Shown: positions 8,596-17,814 of the stretch, piece by piece
Numbering within the stretch: position 1 is the first letter of the stretch
How the letters are laid out: each line of letters starts with the position of its first letter
Made by a program: the position numbers and the translations under genes
The notes under the pieces: generated by a model
The model's input: only the letters and a program-made list of their open reading frames with translations
Told to the model about the DNA's origin: nothing
Databases searched by the model: none
NCBI RefSeq assembly: GCF_964340395.1
Contig: NC_135570.1
Location: 16,832,822-16,852,821, forward strand
Length of the DNA stretch: 20,000 nt
Reading direction: 5' to 3'
DNA from: Glandiceps talaboti
Taxonomy: Eukaryota; Hemichordata; Enteropneusta; Spengelidae

Positions 8596-8596
8596 A

Positions 8597-8629
<33 letters not shown>

Positions 8630-8724
8630 GCCTCTTTGTCTGTTTGCCTGCCTGCCTGCCTGCCTGCCTGCCTGCTTGCTTGCCTGCCTGCCTGCCTGCC
8701 TACCTGCCAGTCTGCCTGCCTGCC

Positions 8725-8773
<49 letters not shown>

Positions 8774-8842
8774 GCCTGCCTGCCTGCCTGCCTATCTGTT
8801 TATCTGTCTGTCTGTCTGTCTGCCTGCCTGCCTGCCTGCCTA

Positions 8843-8937
<95 letters not shown>

Positions 8938-8938
8938 G
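8225..8938. repeat. Long tetranucleotide array: TATG, then interspersed CTGT and CTGC blocks
   Basis: TATG units (8225-8279) give way to CTGT and CTGC tetramers that alternate in blocks to 8938, with a GT run inside (8343-8359) and scattered CTAT, TTGT and CCGC units. Few bases break the 4-bp register over 714 bp. Runs of pure CTGT (for example 8883-8938) alternate with pure CTGC runs (8648-8700). It starts about 30 bp after the right end of the 7088-8191 element. All three plus frames and one minus frame are open only because of the 4-bp period. Confidence 0.97.
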
Positions 8939-9660
8939 ATTCCAGGTTCAATGTCTTGTCATGATATTGACGTCCTTAATTATATTTTCATTGTTTACAG
9001 GGGAGAACAAAGTTGATTGACTGGGTTTATTGTCTACACCAACTTCACGTTTACCATGGTCACGTGGTCCACTCCACATTCTGCAATTCACTATTGGAGT
9101 ATCTGCCAATACGCATACTACACAGCTCGGACCTTATGTGTAATCAATAAATGCTTGATAACTGTTGAGTTTATACATCTATTTAAAGTTTGGGTTAGTG
9201 GAGGGGGGGGGGGTTGTTAGTTCATTTCTGTTGCATCTCGTTCTAGATCCTCTTTTGAAAATAACGATCAATATGATTTATCCTCCAGGGGACGCCATGG
9301 CTAACCACGGGTCATAAAACCAGTTTTCTATTATTTACAGTGTCATTGTGTGTTACCATTGACTACCAAAACATACATGATTTGATGGAATGACCGTATA
9401 CTTAGAGCCGGATTTTGTCTGCCCCCCCCCCCCCCTCCCCCGTATTGACTCAAGGCAGTGCAGTACAAACAGAAACAAGACTATTCTGGAAGAATACCAA
9501 TGTCTTTTATCGTTGGTTTTGTTAATTATTTCTATTTTGGGTTTTTTTATCGATGTACTCTATGATGTATGAACCGTTGATATTTTAAGACGTATTAAGT
9601 TTCTGTGCTGAGTCTTCAGGAATACATGCGTAAATGCACTTATGCCCACTCTGACCACAT
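8939..9660. other. Unique sequence with G11 and C14 runs; no gene recognised
   Basis: No coding or RNA gene is seen. It contains 11 consecutive G (9203-9213) and, about 210 bp on, 14 consecutive C (9422-9435) followed by T and five C. These could pair as the two arms of a long hairpin. Frames of 60-67 codons over these runs have no recognisable similarity. Confidence 0.5.
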
Positions 9661-9682
9661 ACCTTTACTTGGACGTAAAGGT
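9661..9682. repeat. 8-bp perfect hairpin ACCTTTAC/GTAAAGGT
   Basis: ACCTTTAC (9661-9668) and GTAAAGGT (9675-9682) are exact reverse complements around a 6-nt loop. The hairpin abuts the left end of the inverted-repeat element that starts near 9684. Confidence 0.75.
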
Positions 9683-9683
9683 T

Positions 9684-10326
9684 CCGGGGGAGGTACTCCT
9701 ATAGAAAAGTGTACGGTACGTGCCGCTAAAATGGTCACTTTTTCATGAAAAAAAATCCCACCATTTGGTCGACTTTTCATCTGAAAATTCCCTTATCACA
9801 GATCGATTTCAAGTCAAATATTGTACGTCACTCTAAAGCAACTGTCTAAAGCTCAGGCGTTGGGCATGCTCACACAACTGTAACATAGAAAGTGTCCCCA
9901 TGCTTTCGAAAAATCTCCACAGCAACAGAGTAAAGGCAAATGGCTAGAAGATTTCCCACCAATATTTTTGTCTCGCGACAATCCGTGATATGTATGATAC
10001 GATGAAAACCGGGTTGGGATGGTGAGGGTGGGTGGCGTCATGCAATAGTCCTTAACTATGGGTCTGCAATAGTCTTTATCTATGGGTCTGTGAGGGTGTG
10101 TGACGTCATGCAGTAGTCCTAACTATGGGTCTGAGAGGGTGGGTGACGTCATGCAATAGTCCTTAACTATGGGTCTGAGAGGGTGGGTGGGTGACGTCAT
10201 ACAATAGTCCTTAACTATGGGTCTGTTTGTGACTGGAAATCCTTAACTATTGTACCATTGGGGTAGATGTTTTCAATTTGAGCGGCACACCCCTATCATA
10301 ATATTGAAAGTACCCGCTCCCCGAGG
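9684..10326. mobile_element. Short inverted-repeat (MITE-like) element of about 640 bp
   Basis: The left end (CCGGGGGAGGTACT, then about 22 nt, then GTGCCGCTAAAAT) matches the reverse complement of the right end (CGGGGAGCGGGTACT, then about 20 nt, then GTGCCGCTCAAATT). The octamer GTGCCGCT is exact at 9720-9727, with its complement AGCGGCAC at 10281-10288. Termini are therefore imperfect inverted repeats of roughly 45-50 nt. GTACTCC and GTGCCGCTC motifs of this kind recur, to my recollection, in dispersed repeats of marine invertebrates, but I cannot verify that here. No transposase frame is present. I could not find a clean target-site duplication, so the exact ends are uncertain by a few bases. 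Most of the right half is the tandem repeat listed next. Confidence 0.65.
10021..10226. repeat. About 43-48-bp tandem repeat with consensus CRE palindromes, inside the 9684-10326 element
   Basis: Four full units and one short unit share GAGGGTGGGTGACGTCATGC followed by AATAGTCCTTAACTATGGGTCTG. The octamer TGACGTCA, the consensus site of CREB/ATF bZIP factors, is exact at 10101-10108, 10144-10151 and 10192-10199. The first unit has TGGCGTCA (10033-10040). The short unit (about 10065-10090) keeps only the CAATAGTCTTTATCTATGGGTCTG part. Spacing between octamers is 43 and 48 bp, the extra bases being an added GGGT-type tetramer. Any binding is inference from the consensus. Confidence 0.85.
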
Positions 10327-11178
10327 TACAGGTATCAGTTCTTAGGAAAATGAGTACATTACCACGGAAATGTAAACAATACAGTCTTTGTGGGCTTGTT
10401 GTTGACAAAGAAACCCCGGCTTGTCATGTATACTTCGTACAACAACACATGCCGGTATTCTCTTAACAAATTAAATGTACTTATTATAAGTTGAAATGGA
10501 TTGTAAAAAAAAACTAATGACGAGGTTTTGCTTAAGTGGCCACGTGCACGGCACATGTGGCTTGTGTAGCAATTGATCGTAAATCGTCTATTTATTAACA
10601 CTATGACCTCACTTATACTTGGAGGTGATAGCTAGTAAATATTGGCATTGTCTTTGTTTACACTATATAAAGCTATACTAATGTCGATTCTATCGTGATT
10701 CTTTATATGGTCAAGTTGTACTGATAACGGTCAATTTATCAACTTGGACTAATAATGGTGTTCACCAAATTGACCTGTAGAGTAGATTATGAGACCAAAT
10801 ACAGGTGCACTGATACAGATCATCTGGTTGCAAACATGTCGATATTATTATCTACATCCTTGAGTAATTTATATCCTGTCATCAATACTGTATTGTATAC
10901 AAGTCGTATCATTGCCAAACACAGCTAAAAGTCAGAAACACTACTTTTAAAGCGGTAAAGGTTTGCAAAGCGAGGAAAGAGCAGACCGTGGTAAGTCTAA
11001 CGGACCAGCTTTCAGCGTGCTAGTAGCCTGGTATCTATCCTGGTTTCTGAAAGAGTGAACATCATCGCAAACGATAGATTTTGGGGTTTCGATAAGACTC
11101 GCGAGGGTTTTTGCTGGTAAATATATACTCTGAGTCTGAGGTGAAATTTGCCTATATGCCACAAAAATAATGACCTGG
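10327..11178. other. Unique sequence, no gene recognised
   Basis: No supported gene is visible. A possible bulged hairpin pairs CAAGTTG (10712-10718) and a nearby ATA with TATCAACTTG (10737-10746). Minus-strand frames of 68-82 codons near 10359-10601 and 10947-11400 overlap one another in different frames and show no family features. Confidence 0.45.
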
Positions 11179-11295
11179 TTGGACACCTATACCAATAATA
11201 GTGCCTGTAGATGTCCAATGGCCCAATAGGGTCTGGTAAGTATCTAGTGGCCCAATAGGGTCTGGTAAGTATCTAGTGGCCCAATAGGTGTCCAA
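11179..11295. repeat. 29-bp tandem repeat framed by a 12-bp perfect inverted repeat
   Basis: GGCCCAATAGGGTCTGG followed by TAAGTATCTAGT repeats at 11220 and 11249 (identical), with a third partial copy at 11278. The outer sequences TTGGACACCTAT (11179-11190) and ATAGGTGTCCAA (11284-11295) are exact reverse complements. The third partial copy runs straight into the right arm (CCCAATAGGTGTCC). Confidence 0.88.
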
Positions 11296-11553
11296 ATTGG
11301 GGCAGTTGGAACGTGCACCCCTAGTATGTTTGCCCATTACCTTCTTCATCATCTTACATTCATTTGTTTTACAATTTTCCATACGCCATTCCTTCAACAC
11401 CTCTGTATGGAATCTTCCGAATTTTCACTGGCTTACAGGGTATCACGTGATCTAATGCAGCAGAACTTACCAGTGAATCAACACAAATAAAATATGTCAA
11501 CGAAGAAACAAAAGATGTCCCGATCTTCTCAAGCACAAGTTAACGGATTTAAT

Positions 11554-11554
<1 letters not shown>

Positions 11555-11612
<58 letters not shown>

Positions 11613-11703
11613 ATGTACTATGATGTATGTATGTATGTATGTATGTATGTATGTATGTATGTATGTATGCACGTACGTACGTGTGTACGTGTACGTACGT
11701 ACG
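11555..11703. repeat. GT, ATGT and ACGT compound microsatellite
   Basis: A GT run (about 11556-11596) is followed by ATGT units with one ACTATG interruption near 11618, then ACGT/GTAC units (11669-11703). The last block is self-complementary (ACGTACGTACGT) and could extrude as a cruciform. Confidence 0.95.
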
Positions 11704-11990
11704 CTTGTATCTGGAGTACGGGGTGCTTACATGTTCCGTAGAGTTGATATTGGCAAATTCAATGCATATACTTTCTTAAGCCTGTGATGAATGGTATTGA
11801 ATCAATACATGTTTAAGAGGTTTTTACTAGATTATACATATAAATTAGACATGAGGTTTTATAAAAAAAAAAGGGGGGCCAGTCTAGATTTTGTGATTTT
11901 GTTCATTCAGTATTTCCATCTTGTAACGGTTCCCATTTCATCGTTGGTGAGAATTATAATTTGTCTAGGAAAGTTAAAGATTCTTTGAAA

Positions 11991-14900
11991 TGTATAGTAG
12001 TTAGTTTCTATACCTGTATAGTAGTTAGTTTGTATACCTGTATAGTAGTTAGTTTGTATACCTGTACAGTAGTTAGTTTGTATACCTGTATAGTAGTTAG
12101 TTTGTATATCCGTACAGTAGTTAGTTTGTATACCCGTATAGTAGTTAGTTTGTATACCTGTATAGTAGTTAGTTTGTATACCTGTATAGTAGTTAGTTTG
12201 TATACCTGTATAGTAGTTAGTTTGTATACCTGTACAGTAGTTAGTTTGTATACCTGTACAGTAGTTAGTTTGTATACCTGTACAGTAGTTAGTTTGTATA
12301 CCTGTACAGTAGTTAGTTTGTATACCTGTATAGTAGTTAGTTTGTATACCTGTACAGTAGTTAGTTTGTATACCTGTACAGTAGTTAGTTTGTATACCTG
12401 TATAGTAGTTAGTTTGTATACCTGTACAGTAGTTAGTTTGTATACCTGTATAGTAGTTAGTTTGTATACCTGTACAGTAGTTAGTTTGTATACCTGTACA
12501 GTAGTTAGTTTGTATACCTGTACAGTAGTTAGTTTGTATACCTGTATAGTAGTTAGTTTCTATACCTGTATAGTAGTTAGTTTGTATACCTGTATAGTAG
12601 TTAGTTTGTACACCTGTATAGTAGTTAGTTTGTACACCTGTACAGTAGTTAGTTTGTATACCTGTATAGTAGTTAGTTTGTATACCTGTACAGTAGTTAG
12701 TTTGTATACCTGCACAGTAGTTAGTTTGTATACCTGTATAGTAGTTAGTTTGTATACCTGTATAGTAGTTAGTTTGTATACCTGTACAGTAGTTAGTTTG
12801 TATACCTGTACAGTAGTTAGTTTGTATACCTGTACAGTAGTTCGTTTGTACACCTGTATAGTAGTTAGTTTGTATACCTGTACAGTAGTTAGTTTGTACA
12901 CCTGTACAGTAGTTAGTTTGTATACCTGTACAGTAGTTAGTTTGTCTACCTGTATAGTAGTTAGTTTGTATACCTGTACAGTAGTTAGTTTGTATACCTG
13001 TATTGTAGTTAGTTTGTATACCTGTACAGTAGTTAGTTTGTATAACTGTACAGTAGTTAGTTTGTACACCTGTACAGTAGTTAGTTTGTATACCTGTATA
13101 GTAGTTAGTTTGTATACCTGTACAGTAGTTAGTTTGTATACCTGTACAGTAGTTAGTTTGTATACCTATACAGTAGTTAGTTTGTATACCTGTACAGTAG
13201 TTAGTTTGTACACCTGTATAGTAGTTAGTTTGTACACCTGTACAGTAGTTAGTTTGTATACCTGTATAGTAGTTAGTTTGTATACCTGTACAGTAGTTAG
13301 TTTGTATACCTGTACAGTAGTTAGTTTGTATACCTGTACAGTAGTTAGTTTGTATACCTGTACAGTAGTTAGTTTGTATACCTGTATAGTAGTTAGTTTG
13401 TATACTGTATAGTAGTTAGTTTGTATACCTGTACAGTAGTTAGTTTGTATACCTGTACAGTAGTTAGTTTGTATACCTGTATAGTAGTTAGTTTGTATAC
13501 CTGTATAGTAGTTAGTTTGTATACCTGTACAGTAGTTAGTTTGTATACCTGTACAGTAGTTAGTTTGTATACCTGTACAGTAGTTAGTTTGTATACCTGT
13601 ATAGTAATTAGTTTGTATACCTGTATAGTAGTTAGTTTGTATACCTGTATAGTAGTTAGTTTGTATACCTGTATTGTAGTTAGTTTGTATACCTGTATAG
13701 TAGTTAGTTTGTATACCTGTACAGTAGTTAGTTTGTATACCTGTACAGTAGTTAGTTTGTATACCTGTACAGTAGTTAGTTTGTATACCTGTATAGTAGT
13801 TAGTTTGTATACCTGTATTGTAGTTAGTTTGTATACCTGTACAGTAGTTAGTTTGTATACCTGTACAGTAGTTAGTTTTTATACCTGTACAGTAGTTAGT
13901 TTGTATACCTGTATAGTAGTTAGTTTGTATACCTGTATAGTAGTTAGTTTGTATACCTGTATTGTAGTTAGTTTGTATACCTGTACAGTAGTTAGTTTGT
14001 ATACCTGTATAGTAGTTAGTTTGTATATCTGTATAGTAGTTAGTTTGTATACCTGTACAGTAGTTAGTTTTTATACCTGTACAGTAGTTAGTTTGTATAC
14101 CTGTATAGTAGTTAGTTTGTATACCTGTATAGTAGTTAGTTTGTATACCTGTATAGTAGTTAGTTTGTATACCTGTACAGTAGTTAGTTTGTATACCTGT
14201 ATAGTAGTTAGTTTGTATACCTGTACAGTAGTTAGTTTGTATACCTGTACAGTAGTTAGTTTGTATACCTGTACAGTAGTTAGTTTGTATACCTGTACAG
14301 TAGTTAGTTTGTACACCTGTATAGTAGTTAGTTTGTATACCTGTATAGTAGTTAGTTTGTACACCTGTATAGTAGTTAGTTTGTATACCTGTATAGTAGT
14401 TAGTTTGTATACCTGTATAGTAGTTAGTTTGTACACCTGTACAGTCGTTAGTTTGTATACCTGTACAGTAGTTAGTTTGTATACCTGTACAGTAGTTAGT
14501 TTGTATACCTGTACAGTAGTTAGTTTGTATACCTGTACAGTAGTTAGTTTGTATACCTGTACAGTAGTTAGTTTGTATACCTGTACAGTAGTTAGTTTGT
14601 ATACCTGTACAGTAGTTAGTTTGTATACCTGTACAGTAGTTAGTTTGTATACCTGTATAGTAGTTAGTTTGTATACCTGTATAGTAGTTAGTTTGTATAC
14701 CTGTATAGTAGTTAGTTTGTATACCTGTATAGTAGTTAGTTTGTATACCTGTACAGTAGTTAGTTTGTATACCTGTATAGTAGTTAGTTTGTATACCTGT
14801 ATAGTAGTTAGTGTTTATACCTGTACAGTAGTTAGTTTGTATAACTGTATAGTAGTTAGTTTGTATACCTGTACAGTAGTTAGTTTGTATACCTGTATAG

Positions 14901-15237
14901 TAGTTAGTTTGTATACCTGTACAGTAGTTAGTTTGTATATCTGTATAGTAGTTAGTTTGTATACCTGTACAGTAGTTAGTTTGTATACCTGTATAGTAGT
15001 TAGTTTGTATACCTGTACAGTAGTTAGTTTGTATACCTGTACAGTAGTTAGTTTGTATACCTGTACAGTAGTTAGTTTGTATACCTGTATAGTAGTTAGT
15101 TTGTATACCTGTACAGTAGTTAGTTTGTATACCTGTATAGTAGTTAGTTTGTATACCTGTATAGTAGTTAGTTTGTATACCTGTATAGTAGTTAGTTTGT
15201 ATACCTGTACAGTAGTTAGTTTGTATATCTGTATAGT
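11991..15237. repeat. Giant 24-bp minisatellite, about 135 copies
   Basis: The unit is GTATACCTGTAYAG followed by TAGTTAGTTT. It runs from 11991 to 15237 at a constant 24 bp, except for one 23-bp unit near 13400 where a C is missing from TATACC. The commonest variation is binary: TGTATAG against TGTACAG, both frequent along the whole array. Rarer variants are TGTATTG (for example 13671, 13815 and 13959), GTACACC for GTATACC, TTTCTATA (12008 and 12560), TTTTTATA (13871 and 14063) and TATATC. The unit has no CpG and is T-rich on the plus strand. Because 24 is divisible by 3, long frames are open on both strands. The plus-strand frames contain no ATG, and the missing base near 13400 breaks them, so coding is unlikely. 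A likely origin is amplification by unequal exchange or replication slippage of whole units. Confidence 0.98.
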
Positions 15238-15240
15238 GAG

Positions 15241-16751
15241 ATATCATAGATATGTAGAAGGATATTTACGATTTCACGGAGAATGAATGTTACTGAAATC
15301 TCTATGAAGTATGTTATTCATAATTAAAATTATACCTTGCTATTATTGACGTTTCTTCGGTGTCAATGGACGGAGGGGAATGCTTGACTCGGGACGGAGG
15401 GGAGGGTAGGGGGTTGACTGGCATGTCATTCTATAATTAAGCGTTCGGTTAAAGTGCCGCCACGTGTTGTGAATTAAACTCATTCTTCCCAGTCATGTAG
15501 TGATCTCAACCCGTTCGTGTAGAGGGAGACCAATAATACGTATCAGTAATTGATGGACCACGGCCCGCCACGTGGCCCTGTTGAATTCTTTTCAACATAA
15601 GCGTGTTAATTGCCATGCCAAACAAATACAAAGAATAGTGAGAATAGAGGAAACAATAGTAAGAAAGCCTCATTCAGTGCAGCCAATAGTTTGTTGATAT
15701 ACTGAGCACCCTTTAGTGAGTACTGAATAGATGGTCTTTATACCACTCTTCCTCGCTGGGTTTTAATCGTTTTCTTGAGCTTACCCACCCGCATATCTAA
15801 AGCATATGGCCGAACGTTCGTCATCTTGATTACGACTGTCCGCCTAATGTTATTGTGTTTGCCGTCAGTTTTGCCAATCTACTCGGAAACACCATCTTTT
15901 ACTAGGAACTTAAACAGCAGACAACCAATACAAATTCTACAATGCTTTCATGGTTTCACTGACCAGACACGTCGTCGAGTGAAGTTGTGATCAAGTTTGT
16001 TGAATTGTCCATCGTAACTAAGGTTATACATAGTGTTGAACAATCACTTGGTTTATGTCAACTTATAATCTAGTTCTTACACCTACTGATAATCTATTGT
16101 TAATCAACATCATAGTCCTTTCACGCCATACCTCACTCCCTGTTTGCAACAATACTTTTATTTCTGCATTGATTGTTTAAGTTCAAGTTTCTTGTCGCTT
16201 TGCGCCAAAATGTCCCGAATGTTTTACTATCCTAAAACCTGTAGGTTTTGTCCGACCTCCCACTGTCTACTTCCAACGTTTAATTCAAAAAGTAGAAAGT
16301 GTTAAAATACTCTGGAAGAACAATTGAGAACAGTGTTGTTGTTTTTTGTTTTTTTTGAGGGTTTTTTTTTGATCGAGGGGGTTTAGAAAGCATTGAATTG
16401 TGTGTGTGAACACAACCTATCCTGTTTATTTCTTTCGTTGACTTGACGTAATGGCAATCATGTTCGTGTTAAAACTCGACGTTGAAATAGGACCAATATC
16501 TTATCGTATATACAGCGAACACTGTTTTTTGGAATTCTGTCCCGGAATAATTCTGCCAAGAGGGTTGTACGTATTCATATTGAAATACTTTTAAGAGTTT
16601 CCAATTGACACTTTATAGCATACATGACTTTTTCTGTCAATGTTATTAATTAACTATCTTGCTGCCCAAATTGTTCATTTCAATTAGTTGTAAGGTCTTC
16701 GTAGGAAAATGAAAGTTCTTCAAGAATTGAAATTTAAAAAATGATTTAACG

Positions 16752-16754
<3 letters not shown>
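15241..16754. other. Unique sequence with a G-quadruplex motif and E-boxes; no gene recognised
   Basis: No gene is supported. The exact E-box CACGTG occurs at 15461-15466 and 15569-15574, both inside GCCACGTG; the second lies in the 10-bp palindrome GCCACGTGGC (15567-15576). A T-rich tract lies near 16335-16370. A 71-codon frame at 15775-15990 has no ATG at its start and no recognisable similarity. Confidence 0.45.
15391..15413 (+). other. Intramolecular G-quadruplex motif
   Basis: GGG-ACGGA-GGGG-A-GGG-TA-GGGGG provides four runs of at least three G with loops of 5, 1 and 2 nt, which meets the usual G3+N1-7 pattern. A shorter related GGACGGAGGGGA stretch precedes it at about 15368-15379. Confidence 0.75.
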
Positions 16755-16848
<94 letters not shown>

Positions 16849-16918
16849 CACATAGAGGGAGGGGAGGGAGAGAGACATAGACATAGAGAGATAGCGAGAG
16901 ACAGAGACAGAGACAGAT
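16755..16918. repeat. Purine-rich AG then GACA microsatellite
   Basis: An AG run (about 16755-16798) passes into GACA units (about 16797-16848), then an irregular GAGGGAGG/GAGACATAGA tail to about 16918. The AG part is a mirror-repeat homopurine tract, the class able to form triplex (H-DNA). Ser/Leu/Cys-rich minus-strand frames are repeat shadows. Confidence 0.95.
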
Positions 16919-17814
16919 ACTCCGACTACAACAATATGGGAGACCACGAATGCATTTCGGAATATTATGCAATACATACTTTCATCGATTGGCAAAGGCT
17001 GCCTTTAAGCTTGATATATTTACTTTGTTTAAAATATAAGCTTCGTATTTACTTGTCTTAAACGCTAAGCTTGTTTAATTACTCCAATTACTGTATAATC
17101 GCTGAGCAAATTTACGTTTCTGGCAAATACGTTTTAATTCTACTCAAAGGAAATAAACTCGTTTTTTCCAAGGACCTTCAGTTTTATCAATACCTTGCAA
17201 AACGCTGATATATTTTCCAGTCTCAGTAATTTTAGGAAAGGTGTCCTAAATGAAATAGTTGATCGTGAATTTAACGGAGTTTCGGTAATATTAATTTTTC
17301 GATATTTTTATTTTTTATTAGTTTTGTAAATATTGAATGCATTTTAGTAAATACGACGGTCGTATGGATAACACAAAGACCCGTCTGGAGTGCCCTAGCT
17401 TGGAAATGCGAATTAATGGGGAAAAGGTACGCTGTCCGAAAACATAATAAACCATCACTATAGAAACCATCACTATAGAAACCAGTGAGAAAACAAACGC
17501 AGTCTTTTGAGAACCTCTTTTATATATTTTTTTTATAATTTCCCGGAAATATTTTGACCACATAATATTGGAGTCGGACAGGGGTTACACAAACTAAGCT
17601 TTTGAGCTAATATAATAGTATTCCTTTTTATTTGCACAGCTCTCCAGTTTGAAAAAAGGATGACGAGTTTACACAGGTGAAGCCTTGTAGCTATACAGGA
17701 GGAGATGTATTTGACAGATTGTCAATATTAAACGTGACAAGTAAACTATGTGGTTGATACTAGACGTGACTGGGTGAAAAGATTTTATGTCTTCAATTCT
17801 TTAAACTTGTTACT
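16919..17814. other. AT-rich unique sequence with small degenerate repeats; no gene recognised
   Basis: TAAGCTT occurs three times at 17006, 17037 and 17066, each followed by an AT-rich stretch with TTTA(C) and GT(T/C)T(T/A)AA, suggesting a worn tandem repeat of about 30 bp. AAACCATCACTATAG is tandemly duplicated at 17449 and 17464, with a partial third start at 17479. I see no coding or RNA gene. Confidence 0.5.

Noticed and set aside
8225-8964. Cysteine-rich secreted-like protein (CLPACLSVCLSV)
   Set aside because: All three plus frames give near-identical Cys-rich translations, which is a signature of a tetranucleotide repeat and not of coding.
10947-11400. Overlapping minus-strand ORFs of 68-82 codons
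   Set aside because: They overlap in different frames, and the rightmost crosses the 29-bp tandem repeat. There is no domain or codon signal.
11961-13412. Long plus-strand frame of VVSLYTCI octapeptides (and its continuation 13421-15286)
   Set aside because: It is open only because the unit is 24 bp. It contains no ATG, is broken by the 1-nt loss near 13400, and the main T/C variant changes the amino acid (Ile/Thr) in this frame and in the other open frames.
11991-15237. Telomeric repeat, because of TTAGTTTG and TAGTTAG-like words
   Set aside because: The unit is 24 bp and lacks G-triplet telomere motifs; it is internal and flanked by unique sequence on both sides.
15775-15990. 71-codon plus-strand ORF
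   Set aside because: It begins at TTG rather than ATG, resembles no family and has no supporting context.
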